The notes beneath the pieces are model-generated. The model saw only the letters and a program-made list of their open reading frames with translations, had not been told where the DNA came from and made no database searches. From Trileptium ribeirensis (lineage: Eukaryota > Nematoda > Enoplea > Enoplida > Thoracostomopsidae), in NCBI GenBank assembly GCA_030248225.1, contig JASANE010016153.1, forward strand, positions 1-64,000: a stretch of 64,000 nt of DNA, given 5' to 3'. Every line of letters begins with the position of its first letter. The first letter of the stretch is position 1. The translations under genes and the position numbers were made by a program. This document shows positions 12,218 through 24,773 of the stretch, piece by piece.

Positions 12218-13493
12218 GTAAGCGATTTTGAAAAGTATAATTAAAATAATGGTATTATAAAATTGTTTTCAGAACGTAGTGTAACGTAGCGGAGATTGTG
12301 TGTTGCACGGGTGACAGCTTTTAAATTCCGCGTGTGTGTGGTCGGCCGTAACTCAGGAACAACTTAATCGATTTTCCTGATCTTGGGCTCATTCGAATCT
12401 GCATACAGTCGATTTGCCGTGTCCATCCCAGGGCGTTTTTATTTGAGGTTTGGTTTCGGGGTCAGAGGTCAAAATAGGGTGTTTTACCGCATTTTAGTAA
12501 CCTTCATGGAAGCAAGGTTATTTTTATTTTAACTTTCGAATTTTTTGTCTGGTTGGTTTTATTTCATAGTAAAATGGCAAAATCGATGCGTCTTTTTTTC
12601 TCTTTTCGATTACGACTTCGTTTCTGGGGTTATGAGGTTTAAGGTATGGCACCCTCGTGGATCCTCGACCCAAAATTCGATAATTTCTTCTGATGTCATG
12701 GGCGGTTGAAAAGGTTCACTTGGGGGTTTTCATGCATGGAATACTCACTGTCGGTGTTGGTTTTGCTCTGCGACCCATTGTGTCACAGGTTCAGGGGTAT
12801 GGCGCCCCATGGTTCCTTAACCCAAAATTCCTAATTTTATTGTGACGTCTTGGGAGGCTCATTGCTTGCACTTGAGCATGGAAAACTAATTGTCGATGTT
12901 ATTTTTGTTCTAACTTGTGCGGTATTGTGTGATATCCACATATAACATATGGACTTATGTTATCGAGAGCTGATTGGCTGTTCACGCAAACGGCGTAGGT
13001 GTACCTATGTCTAACTACGCTCTCAAATCTCGATAGAGTTGCTAGATAAATTCCGAGGATGATTGTGCAGCATACAAAACCCTACTACCAATGGAACGCT
13101 TTCAATAAGTAAATAATTTATTTTTGTCTCCTTTTTGACGCCGTAATTGAACGAAATTGATATGATTTTAAAAAGTTATTCTTTTGGAAGCAACCCTAAT
13201 AGTTCACTCAGTCCAATCAACTGTGACATTATTGAAACTGAGCCAGCATTTGCTGTAGTTTCATGCGAACGAAACTTTTTAATTTGAAACAAGTGGGATT
13301 TGCTCGCCAACAGTAAGAACTAAACTATAGAGTCTGTCCTATATTTATGCTTATGACGGTACTATTGCATTGAATTTGTTCGCGGACAGGGACTTATCAA
13401 ATACAAAGTTGATTGGCATTGGGATCGCCATTGCCAAATCGGTTAGCGAAAGCCGAACCCAATACATTATTTTTTCTAAAAACGTTATGTATT
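12218..13493. repeat. non-coding stretch with imperfect ~156-bp tandem repeat (about 12440-12900)
   Basis: No coding sequence. Two clear repeat units begin with GGTATGGC at about 12639 and 12795, share ACCCAAAATTC and a CTTGG/ATGGG block, and are spaced about 156 bases apart. A more degraded unit may precede them. The next USP5 exon would be expected here or further right but is not recognisable. Confidence 0.55.
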
Positions 13494-14640
13494 TGTAACA
13501 GATGCATACGGATCGTTACTAGGTGGATTAATCCTGGCCACACCCCAATGGTCACATTTAGGAATTCCCAAATAATCCTGACCACACTGTAATGGTCAAC
13601 ATTTTTTCGAATACCAAATAATCCTGTCCACAGTATAATGGTCAACATTTTGGCGAAACCCCCTAATAATCCTATCCATAGCGTAATGGGCAACATTTTC
13701 GAAGTTAGTCCCGAACATCTCCCCACTAGGAATACCCATCGGAAAATGACCCAACTGGGTACGGAACCCACTGTAGCACCTGAACACGTACATAATTGGG
13801 CTTAGAACCAATCTGTAACCCCTCTCCGAGCAAGCGAATACATAAGTCGAATTCTTCCCGTATATACGTTCCGACGGTAAAGCTCTGCCGTCACCCTTTT
13901 CTGTAAACCCTACATATATATATATATAGTACAAAGCGTGAATCGTTACGTCCATTACTCTCGCTGAATCAAAGATTTTTGTCATATCTCGGCCCGCACC
14001 GCCGACAGTTTTCGTGACACAAAGGGATATCGTTATTAATGTTTTGAGGATGCCGAACTAACGAAATATATTGCCATATATTCGTATATAGTTGGATGAT
14101 TGTTGAGAGAAATTAGGAGAGCCATAAAGGCTCGTCGGCATGTTTAGTTCGTACATATATACGTATATTGTCATTGTTCAGATGTACCTTGTTTGATGGC
14201 CATAAAGGCACCTGTTATGTAATTGATCCATATTACCATGATCGTATCGTACATTTGCATGCGTATTTATGTACCTTTGGAGTTACCATAACCGATTGTA
14301 CATGTTTTCACATATATATGTACCATTTGGCATTCCGAGTCGAAGATACTTTTGTCTGTATACATGTATACATATAGACGTTATTGCCGTACCATATTCG
14401 TACCACACCTTTTGTACTGTAAAGGCCATAAAAGCGCCTGCTATTCATCACAATTTCATACCGTTTATGATTGTTGTGTTTGTACCATTATATAGTGCTG
14501 GCAGAGGCCATAAAAGCGCTGACATTTGCCAGAATTTTATACTATCCTTGCAGTTGTATCGATATATTGTACCACTGATTATGAACTTATATTTGCCGTA
14601 TATTAATCGTGTTATTGGCCATAAAAGCGCTTTATTTTTT
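13494..14640 (+). repeat. left terminal inverted repeat of the foldback-like element
   Basis: The outer part (13520-13700) holds three to four ~50-base units with the core ATCCTG(A/T)CCACA...TAATGGTCAACATTTT. The inner part holds five GGCCATAAAGGC/GGCCATAAAAGCGC motifs at 14120, 14198, 14424, 14506 and 14617, spaced about 80-225 bases apart. The arm is inverted relative to 21690-23068. Confidence 0.7.
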
Positions 14641-14649
14641 ATTTATAAA

Positions 14650-15530
14650 ATATCACACAAAACAACTCCCCCACCAACCCACCCCCCCCACCCCCCCCCC
14701 CCCCCACCCACCCCAACAAACAAAACCCACCACCCCCACAAAACCACAAAAAACCCCCCAACACACAAAAAACCAAAACAAACAACCAAAAAAACATCCA
14801 GCAAAAACCACACCAAAACAACCCCCCCAAAATCCCCCCAAACAAAAACCAACCAACAACAAAAACCACTATCAATCCAAACACGTTCTATTGATTTTTG
14901 TATGATAGTGTATCTGTTATTGTACCTTGTAACGGTATCCGTTGGGGGGACCAGAAACGGGGAAAACTTCTTTTTGCTAAACGAAAATTTTAAAAAAATT
15001 TCAGGGTTTTTACGCGGTGAAAGCCGCGTTTTTGTAAGAAGAAAACGCGTGTAAGGGGCGCCCCCTACACATACTAGTCAAAAAGAAGTTACAGGACGGT
15101 ACAAACCCCCCCGACCAAACAATAATAAGTAAGAAACAGACACTACACCCACCCGCGTGGCAGGACGACAAAATTACTATCTTTATTTGGAGAAAGAGAG
15201 CGCGGCGGGGCACACGACGCACGCCACCCCCGACGAGAGAGGAGAAGAACACAAGGGCGCCCGGGCGGGAGCGGAAGGGGAGAAAAAAAGATGAAATAAA
15301 CAAAAAAAGACTAAACATAACATAAAACACACCCCACAAAACAAACCAAACCCCGCCAGGGCGGGGCGGGGCGGAACCTCGGTTCCGGTTCCGGAAAAAA
15401 CGCGAACCCGGTGTTCCGGCGGGGGAGAGGAAAAACCACACCGAAAATCCGGTACCCGGATATAAATTTTAAAATTTTTAATTTCTATTTTTTTTATTTT
15501 TTATCCTAACATATGTAACCAATATATATG
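14650..15530. other. compositionally aberrant tract (C/A-only, then homopolymer-rich)
   Basis: From about 14655 to 14875 the + strand is almost only C and A with long C runs. From 14940 to 15480 there are many homopolymer-like runs and short GC repeats unlike the surroundings. Long frames here, such as the Pro/Thr/Lys-rich 14269-15054 frame, come from base composition, not coding. It may be true simple sequence or a poorly resolved assembly consensus. Confidence 0.6.
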
Positions 15531-15539
15531 TAATATCGA

Positions 15540-18050
15540 CGTGACGCTGCTGCACTGCGCACTTCCCAGACGCAATGCCCATACGACCCCGGCTATCGTG
15601 ACTTCAAGGGCGGACCTGATGGGTTTCTATCACGCGAATGTCTTTTCCCACGCGAGTCAGGCCCAAGAAACGACGGAGCTTAGCAAGCCGCAGGAGCGCT
15701 TCACAGGATGTGTTCTGATCCTGCCGGACGGGTTGCGCACGTAGTCTACGAGGTACTACCTTTGAGGTCCCCAGGGAGGTCGGCTCCGTCACCTGCTCAC
15801 AGGCCAAAGAGACCGTACCACTATTCCCTATCCACGTTTAAACCGGGAAGTGTCAAATTTCAAATACCTAAGCTTCAGTTTGATCGAAATTAGTTTCTAT
15901 TCTGGCGAACTAACTATTTTATTTAATTTAGCCAGTGGCCCCCACTAGGGTCCGACAAATCCCTAGACGTTTAACGTCGGATCCGCGCGTGTCTAAATTT
16001 TCTGCTTTGGGTGCTCAGCGTGAGTTGTAAATTTTCCAATTATGAGACGCACCAGTCGTACCTTTACAACAATAATAATTAACAAAATTATTTGTAACCG
16101 GCGAGTCACGCTGAGGTTTGCTTCTTCGATGCGCGTGTCAAACCTGAACGTGGGTCGTCGATTCGGGGTGACGGATTTCAAACCCCTTCAATTCCTATCG
16201 CTACTATGGGTCAACAAAACACTTGCACGATTTGGGTTTTCAGTGAGCATTTATTGATGAGTTACACAAATACTTGAGGGTACACTGACAGATACATATT
16301 GTACGGGCAGATACAATAAGCGTTATGTCACACTTATGGCACGCTAATACGTAATGAGCAGAGCTTCGGTTGGGGCGGGTTGCGGAGTCATCGCCTTTTT
16401 CACTGAACTCTCACAGCTGAGTCAAATCACGGCGTGTACTGTGAAGCCTTATCTCATGACAGCTGCGCTTACCTTACTCATGAAAAACAGTAGTGAGTGA
16501 AGTTCAAATTAGTACCAATGGGTGCTGCGGTTAGTTTTCGACATAATAAAGGCGCCATCGAAATCACTAGTGGCTCGGTACTAGATTAGCTAACAGGGTT
16601 GGGTACTCCGATACAACAATAGGTTCAGGTAAGCGAAAGGCGGAACGAGGCGGGGAGACGAGCGTGCAACGGGACGTTTGCGAGACTTCATCTTGCTCAT
16701 GCAAATCACAAAACTATGATACATGATAATCGGTTACTTGGATTCACAATTAGTAGCGATGAGGTTAGCTTATGACCAAGAAATACAACGAGTGATACAC
16801 CAATTGATACGATCATACAAATTAAATCCATGACAACGTTACGTATGGCTCTTCGGTACGACTCCTAAATTCTATGGTGCGACAGTGGTGCGGTGCAAAA
16901 TTTTCTTTCCTACTCGCATACATACATACGATTTTTTGTGTGACCATGTAAAGTCTGTGATGAAATGTCCAAACACTCTACATAACTTTGATGCTCGTTC
17001 CCTATTAGATTATTCTATGAACACAACAGCAATAAGGTCTTAATTATCAGAATTCTTCGATCCAAGTCACTAACAGAACAGACGTTTCAAATACGCCAAC
17101 GTGCGTTACAACAGCAGGAAAAGGAACGATCAGGCGGACTTGCCTTTCGTACAACTTACGGGGTCCCGGGAGGATGAAGTCGGGACACAAACTTTGAGCT
17201 TTTCCTAACGAAATTTTGGGTTCCACTTTACTACGCGGTTGTGCCTATGATTTTAACTAAAACGGATACGACTGATGGCGAGACCTCATAGGCCCTCGGC
17301 ATGACTCTAATAATACTGAAACCTACTTTGATGTTACTTGGAAAGCGTTCAAAAATGAGCTCAATTTCGTACTAATACTTAACGGTTATTTCGAGCAAAC
17401 TCTGCTCGACGAATCGGGGCAGTGAACGAAGGCCCCGGTTGATAGGACAACCGTAGCCAATTTTATGCTCTGCGGGGCACTCGGTATGAGTCTTTAAATC
17501 GTTCAATTCCTGGTTTCCGCTCCTAATTTTACGTATATTCTGAGTTACGACGGGGGGGGCTTTAGATGTCTAATTACTCATTATTCTGCCAGCCTTTCTC
17601 GACTAGATTTTGCACTGCGGCTGGGCTTGACCTCCTGTGTTGATTTCCTAGGACCGGGTCAACGGTCCTCACAAAAATTGGTCGGTCGGGCCGAGACCCG
17701 ATAGACCCGACATCGCGTCTAGCGACGTCGTCAATTTTATTTCTCTAAAACTCTACCACTGCTATCAAATTTACCAACCCTGGTAAATTTGATAATTTCA
17801 CTGCAGCGGCCGTATATCGGAGATTCAAGTCTCCGACGGCTTTCGTGCTGCTGAACTACTATATAGTCGGAAAGACTCAAAACTATAGAAATACGTGCAA
17901 ATGCAAGACCAAAACCAACCTACAAAGCTGTATATATAACTGCGTAAGGCAGGAAATTCTATGAAACTTGTGTCGACCCTGGGCGGATTTTGCTCTGCCC
18001 GGGTCCATAATTTTCATAATTTTTGAATGAGCCACGGCTTTGCCGGGCTT
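15540..18050. other. interior of foldback-like element, no gene seen
   Basis: No ORF above about 70 codons with recognisable features. GC content is higher than in the host introns, and short self-similar pieces such as GGGTC/GACCC-rich blocks near 17650-17720 and 17990 are present. Confidence 0.5.
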
Positions 18051-18059
18051 ACTAACTCA

Positions 18060-18725
18060 AACGGAAGGCCTAACGGGCCTCTGTTTATACTGCAAAAATC
18101 GTCGAGATTCCTGGAGAGAATTTTAACTTATAAACATCTCACATTTTAGGTGGGGGCGGACCCCTATCGGGTCATCGGGTTTGCAATTCCGACATGATAA
18201 AGTTAAATTTTACGATGCCATCTAAAAGTAGACATACTTGCGAAGAAACTGCGAGAGTTTCACCGAGATTCCTGGAGAGAATCTTGAGATATTCTAATAT
18301 CAATCTGGAACCTACATTTTTAATGGGGTTAGGCCGCTTCGAGGCCGTCGGGTTTATATTTCTAAGGCGAAATCGACGAGTTTTAGAATCCCATTTAAGA
18401 GTAGACATTGCCACGAAGAAACTGCCAAGGTTTCATCAAAATTCCTGGGGACAAACTTAAAATATTTCGATTTTAATCTGAGTTTTACATTTTTGGTGGG
18501 GCTAGGCCTTTTCCAGGGCCATCGGGTTTGGGGTGCCGACTCGATAAGGTCGGGCTTCAGGGTGGCATCCGATAGCGGACATTTTTACGGAGAAACTACG
18601 AAAGTTTCAGCAAGGTTCCTGGAGAGGATCGTAAAACTTTTCATTTTAATCCAAAATTCACATTGTTGGTAGGGTTCGGCCTCTTCAAGGCCGTCGAGTT
18701 TATGATCCCGACGTAATATTTGAAC
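18060..18725. repeat. imperfect ~160-175-bp tandem repeat, about four units
   Basis: TTCCTGGAGAG (or a close variant) recurs at about 18108, 18269, 18442 and 18616. Each copy is followed by a block with TTTTAATCTG...ACATTTTTGG, AGGCC...GCCGTCGGGTTT and AAAAGTAGACATT...GAAACTGC. It lies inside the foldback-like element and is not coding. Confidence 0.75.
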
Positions 18726-21689
18726 GTCTTAAGTGCTAATTCGATGACTCGGATCCTCCTAGAGATCCGAGCAAAGTTCTAATTAGGTCCCTACAGCGAT
18801 TCTTGAGATGTGTCGAATTTGGACACTGAACGGATTACGCAGCTCATGGGATACCGAGGCAATTTGTCCAACGGCGACATGATACGCAATTAATGGGTAC
18901 TGCTTGTAACACAATGATCATGCAACCAAAAGTTGATCGAAATCCTATAGTACTTTAATACCTACAATATCGTACTTCCTACCAGCCAAGTGGCAAAATG
19001 GCGGACGAACTTGCGTCCCAAAAACCAATGAAATGCACAAAACCTTGAATAAAATCTTTGACAAACATCGAGATAAATATGTGTATAGTGCAAGGCCGCG
19101 GATGATTCGGAGTTCCAATGGCAATTGTCGACTCAAAAACAGTTTATTTAACCTCGGTCGGCTCAAAGAATAATTTTCAACATCCTAACTCGACTCAGAA
19201 AATCATGTAAATTACTGGGCGCGAGTGTCGCGCTTGTTTGTGTCCTAACTCATAGACCGAGGGAGGTCCAGTACGACTTCGGCTATCCAATTAAATGAGG
19301 CGATCGGCTAACCACCACTACGTGCCTGCGGGACAAGCTAGGACGGGCGGGACTATCATGTAAATTGACGTATGGACAGGGAGTCCATGACGATTCGCGT
19401 TCACCCTGAATCACTATAACCGATTCGGCTCCCACCTTACATAACCCTATCCGATGTTAACTATTTTCGAGGCCTAACCTACGCCTCCCTGTCCATACTT
19501 ACAATACTTGAGGTCTTTGAATCGTCGTCCATCGCATCCATCCAAACGCAGAAACCAAAAACAAAAGTCGTAATGCCAAAGCGAAATGATAGTAAAACCA
19601 TAACAATATTCAAGCGCCAGAGCCGGTCTGCAAAACGACCGAACTCTGCGCTGCCGCAGTCGTACTGAACGCTGGTCTGTTTACGCGTTGCTGCTTTTAT
19701 ACTCGGAATTCAAAATTTCAAACTTTTAAATTTCGTGGCCGTTAAAGTGCTTATTCAGCACTTTTGGCCGATTTTCTGACCCAATCTGATCTAACTAAAT
19801 CAATACTGTTATCGGCCACATTCCTATCATATTTCTAAAAGTTTTGGGCCGATTTTAATATGAAATCTTACTTAATTAATAAGATTTATAGTTTTGTTTA
19901 CTACTAAACTTATATGAAAATTCCAAGGCTTAATGTACAATTTCTAGAAATCTCCATATACGGCTGCACTTTACGAGGTTAAGCGTTACACTACAAGCGC
20001 CACATCAAACTTCCAGAACGCTACAACTACATATTAACATCAAACTTTAAATATAAACTTCATGCCGACCGATGGGAGGATTTCCCGAAACTTCTAGTAT
20101 CAACGGCGAAACTTTATATAAAGTTCGTATACAAATGACATCCACATTTGAAACTATGTTTACTTAATGGCTTGAAACTTGGTGGCCTGATGTGTCGAGC
20201 TGCACTCCTACTATGGCTTCACTAATTTATATTAATTTTATATAAAAGCATTGCTGATAAGGGCGGTTTTACAAAGCGGATATAAAGTTTGCAGCTTACA
20301 AGAATTTATAAGTTTTGGTATCGAAAGTATGTACGACCAGTTCCTATAGACACACATTTGTAAATTTAGAATTGGATCAGCAGAAAGACGTGGCGTATTA
20401 TATATATACATATAACTTTTATATTAACTTTACATCAGCTTACTTATTTTATATAAATTGTATTTAGACACAGCTTCCCTAAGAGATGCGGCTTAAGTAA
20501 ACAAAAGAAATGACGCGAGGGCGAAGGGGCAAAAAGAGGGCGGGGATCTCTGGGTAATGACTGGAGTGCCGAAAGGAACCCGGATTCGGATTCAGAATGT
20601 CCGTCCGGTCATTTTAGTATGTAACAGGACCGTCTTCGGTCGACAGGGGGGGGAATTTGACTTTTGGGGGAGGGTCCATGCCAAATTTTCTCCGGGTAGG
20701 GTGTTTAAACGGTTACCTTGCGCTCGGGGTACACTTTTCTGGGGTGTTTTATATATTTTTGGGTTGGTCTCAATACGGGGAATCCAATAAGGGGTGACAC
20801 GCCTGTCGGGGCGTTACTTCTGAAATCTCCATATGGGGTACCCAAAAGTGGGCGTAGCGAGACCCGTCCGGGCTCAAATTAAAGCCTCGGGTCTGGGGTT
20901 TCTAATGATGCCTCGTATATACTTTTATGTTCAAAACTCGTTGAATTATTTAATTAATTGTATTTTACCGGCGTACTTATACACAAATTTGTCCCTAAGT
21001 CCGTGGATCCGGGTCGGATTTCCACGAAACCAGTCTCATTCGAAAGACCGTAAAATTTCCTACAAGAAATGTTGAGTACAAAATTTTCGAATTCTCATCG
21101 GTTCCGGAGTTATGGACCGGAGCCGATACTTTTGGTAACAAATTTTCCTAAATTTCTAACTTTTATTTCTTATCTTAACCAGCGAAATTGAACGCTGGTA
21201 GATAATATTTTGTAAAGTTGTACAACCTTCCAGTGTGGCGAGCACTGGTAAACTTTATATTTTCAGTTTGGTCTTATAATTTTCAAGAAATTGTTTCGAT
21301 CGCTGTTCGCTCGCGAGCGGACAGCCACACTTTTGTAGTCCTCATTCGTGAGGACGGTCGTGACGGGTGTCCGTCACGGCCAGTTATTCCTATGACAATT
21401 TGTGACAAACTTTGCGGTCCTACCACGCTGGGTAGGGCAACTCCTGCCTAACTGTTGATTCGGGGCTTTAACGGGGGAGTCGTACCGTCCTAAAACTCTC
21501 GACAAATTGAGTATGGCAAGGGCTCACCATGCTCACGTTCCGCACCTATAAAACATAAGTTTGCGTGCGTAAAAATTTCCTATAATTCCTGCTGGTCACG
21601 TCAAATACGTCACACTCTACAGATCATAACTCCAACCTGAAAATTACAGAAATACAACAGAGTATGACCAACAGAATACATGAAATCAT
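18726..21689. other. interior of foldback-like element, no gene seen
   Basis: No supportable coding region. 19690-20470 is AT-rich. 20520-20880 is abruptly G-rich with long G runs and resembles the aberrant tract at 14650-15530 in mirror position, which may mean similar sequence quality or composition at the two inner edges. Confidence 0.45.
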
Positions 21690-23068
21690 GGCAAACGCAG
21701 GCGCTTTTATGGCCTGACCAGTCAAATATGAAAGTACAATTATAGTACGAAACGATCATTATAAGATATGCCATAATAACAATAGGGCGGCGCTTTTATG
21801 GCCTCCTACATCAACAGTAAACGGTACGAATATATACCTATAGATATAACCACCATGCATATAAGTAGTTAACAAATGCTGTCCCGATCAATCAGCAATT
21901 TCGTGTACCTAAAATATGTACGAACAATAGCATCAATCCCACGGTACACAATCATAAGATACAATTATGGTCATATATGTCAAACGTGCCTTTATGGCCA
22001 TCAAACGAATAACAATTACGATGGTAACGATACGTAACTCAAATATATATATATAGGGTGCCTTTATGACCAATGATACTATAGAGAAATCATGCAAATG
22101 CCAATATATATATGTTCCAAGGCGTGCCATCGGGGCACTACAATCAATATGTATATAGCCGAATATAAACATCTGTACAAACGATTACGGTTCTTCAGCA
22201 ATTATTAATTTCCTGAAATGGCAACGGTAATACCCATCTTGATCAAAACATGTCGGCGGTGCAAGGCGAAATATTGAAAATACGAGGTTGTTGCATAGCG
22301 GGACTCTTTGGATCTGACTATTTCGTTCACCTATATGTCGATCTATTGTACGATTGAGTTCGTCCCAATTACGTACGTATATACCTTGATTCTGGTTCTG
22401 TTTCAATTTACCTACGTATATACCGGATAATTCTTGATTTATCGCAACTATATGCTTACATAACCTTATTGCTCTTGCGAGTTACTTCGATTGCTGATAT
22501 ACGTATATACGGTAGTTCATGGTTTGTGCCAGTCAGGCGATTTATATATGAGGTGACAACAGGGTTTTATGGTCAATGTGTGTATATATAAAGAAACTCA
22601 ATTTATACATATTTGCTTGCGATCGATTGATTCTGCTTACGTAAATGTACGTACTGTGGGGCGAGGGTGGGTTCCGTACCCTTTTGGGCTATTCCCGTCG
22701 GGTGTTCCAGGCTGGAGAGAAACTGGTGACGGAATTCGGAAATGTTGACCACTATACAAGTGGTCATGATTATTGAGGAACTCCACTAAAAGTTGACCAT
22801 TACACTATGGACAGGATTTTTTGTCTTCGGAAAAATGTTGTCCATTACACTGTGGTCGGGATTTTTGGTACTCGGAAAAATGTTGTCCATTATACTGTGG
22901 ACATAATTATTGGTGGTCGAAAAAATGTTGACCATTGCACTGTGGTCAGGATTATTGTAAATGTTGACCATTGCTGTGTGGTCAAGATTATGGGTTTTCG
23001 CTAAAAGTTTGCCATTAGGCTGTGGTCAGGAGTATCCACCTCGTAACGATCCGTAAGGATGTGTTACA
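21690..23068 (-). repeat. right terminal inverted repeat of the foldback-like element
   Basis: Inverted relative to 13494-14640. The inner part holds four GCGCTTTTATGGCC / TGCCTTTATGGCC-like motifs at about 21701, 21787, 21987 and 22056. The outer part (22745-23035) has about six ~50-base units with GTTGACCATTACACTGTGGTCAGGAT-type cores, separated by variable GGTATTCGGAAAAA segments. It ends at TGTTACA. Confidence 0.7.
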
Positions 23069-24670
23069 TCTGTATCTGGTTTTCCAGACGGAGGAAGGAT
23101 CACCAAGTTCACACAACGTAATATTCATCGCTGTTAGAAAATAAACCAATTGATCTCTACGGGACAAGAGAGTATGCTAATTTTTCTTGTAAAAGCTAAA
23201 AATGGCGGAATTTATTTTCGCCTGATAAAAACACTAAAATTGCAGCCTCTTGTTAGGTTCCGCTATATGGCATACAATATTATTATATATTAACTAAACC
23301 AGTTATTTATAGCATTTCTCCGTATTCGAGTCCCTATAGATAAGCTACGGTGATCAATCCGGTTTGACTTGGGTTAAACCAAATTCCTAGATCCCCCGTT
23401 CGATTTCGCTAGTTACATTCGAGGCAGGTCGGGCAAGACATAACAATGGTTGCCGATATACTGTCGGCAACACGTTAAATTATATCAAACCCGAATCTTT
23501 TTTGACCCAACCTGAATCGCCTTGGCCCCCTGTTACGGGGGATAGATAGACGCAACAAGGAGAGTATAGATTATAGTATAGATTAGTAATAGATTAATCA
23601 TTGCATTGAACAAAGCTATCAACGAGGGAGTTCAGCAACAAGAAGAAATTTTATCAGACTCAAGAAAAACTTTACAAATTTCTGAACATAACTTGTAAAA
23701 AAGTTCCCTAAATTTTGGACTTTGTAACACCACTTAAAAGCAACAGAGAAAGAAGTGTTCGCGTTTCTCCATCATTGCGAATTACAAAGATGACGAATAG
23801 GATTGTCTTAAGTTATAAAGTGTTTTAGCCGAGAATGACGCGTGACCAGCCGCACGACTAACCACATACTAGTGCGACTGCGAATGGAAGGATATTTTCT
23901 GCATTGCTGGAAAGCGTAGGAATCCGAATTCACACCTAACTACAGGACACAAATATAGATTTAAAGCTTTCTAGTGAACTATGGCATGAGATCATTGAAC
24001 GCAGCAAATTTGAGCTATGAATACCACAAGAAAATATATAAGCTGTCTCAAATTTTATCACATTAATACGAGACGACCGGACGTTGCACATTTGAGCTAT
24101 GATAACCACAAGAGAAATATACACACTGTTTAAAATCTTACCGCATGAAAAGCTAGAATTCTTCGTTGACGCTCAGAATTTACATAATTAAGGACGTGTT
24201 TCCGATCGCACCTGTAACTGATTTACAAATGCCGGTCGACTATAATCGCTATACCAACGCGAATCTAGGTGTCGGGCTCGGCTAGGGTATAGCGAGGTCA
24301 TATTTAGTTACGATGCGCGAGAACTAGAATTACAAAACAAGATATGAACCAAAATAACCTTATATGTCGATAGAACAAGCCATCGCCACACAATCACGGT
24401 CAGATAACTTCATTTTGACGAAGAATTAATAACGAGTTTACGTTCCAGTACAACTCCATAACTACCAAATGCCACCATCTCCAAATTTAGAGGGGGATCT
24501 AAGAGTTGCGCCTCGTAGTCCTGATTTTCCATAAACTTTACACTTCATAATCCAATAACACATAAAAAAGCGTCCTCATATCGACGAGCGTTACAAAATA
24601 CATTCGCAGCCTTGCGTTAAGAATGGTTTAGTACATCAGAAATTTTACTACTAGTCATAGCGATACTTAC
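23069..24670. other. non-coding, nothing recognised
   Basis: AT-rich with no convincing ORF. The next CSK kinase exon (the HxNLVxLLG region) should lie here or further left on the - strand, but no matching peptide with a splice site was found by eye. Confidence 0.4.
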
Positions 24671-24773
24671 GTCATAAGTGAAGCTTCGGAAAGCAGTGTA
24701 TCTGCCATTTTACTAGAATTCTTAAGCACTTTTACAGCGACTTTCTCATCGCGATAGGAGCCAACCCGAACAT
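24671..24773 (-). CDS. CSK: CSK exon: kinase N-lobe with the catalytic lysine
   Basis: Acceptor ATTTTAG, donor AC|GTAAGT. It continues the previous exon in phase: [20 protein letters not shown], then LLSEASLM. The VAVK lysine codon is at 24732-24730 and the helix C glutamate is in SEASLM. This aligns with [20 protein letters not shown]...AEASVMT of CSK. Confidence 0.86.

Larger units (their letters stand above)
13494..23068. mobile_element. ~9.6-kb foldback-like element with long, sub-repeated terminal inverted repeats
   Basis: The two ends are inverted copies. TGTAACA...TACGGATCGTTAC near 13494-13523 is mirrored by GTAACGATCCGTA...TGTTACA at 23043-23068. Inside each end are matching ~50-base sub-repeats, then GGGTACGGAACCCAC, then several GGCCATAAA(A/G)GC motifs. 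The inverted arms extend to about 14640 and 21690. No ORF in the interior resembles a transposase, polymerase or capsid gene. The arrangement fits a non-autonomous foldback (or MULE-like) element. Flanks TATGTATT and TCTGTATC match only 6 of 8, so a target duplication is not established. Confidence 0.65.

Noticed and set aside
14269..15054. 261-codon Pro/Thr/Lys-rich frame and complementary Gly/Trp/Phe-rich frames
   Set aside because: They come from the C/A-only tract; no domain, no start context, and frames are open on several readings at once.
13494..23068. Polinton/Maverick element
   Set aside because: The long inverted repeats and size prompted the idea, but no polymerase B, integrase, capsid, protease or ATPase gene is present.
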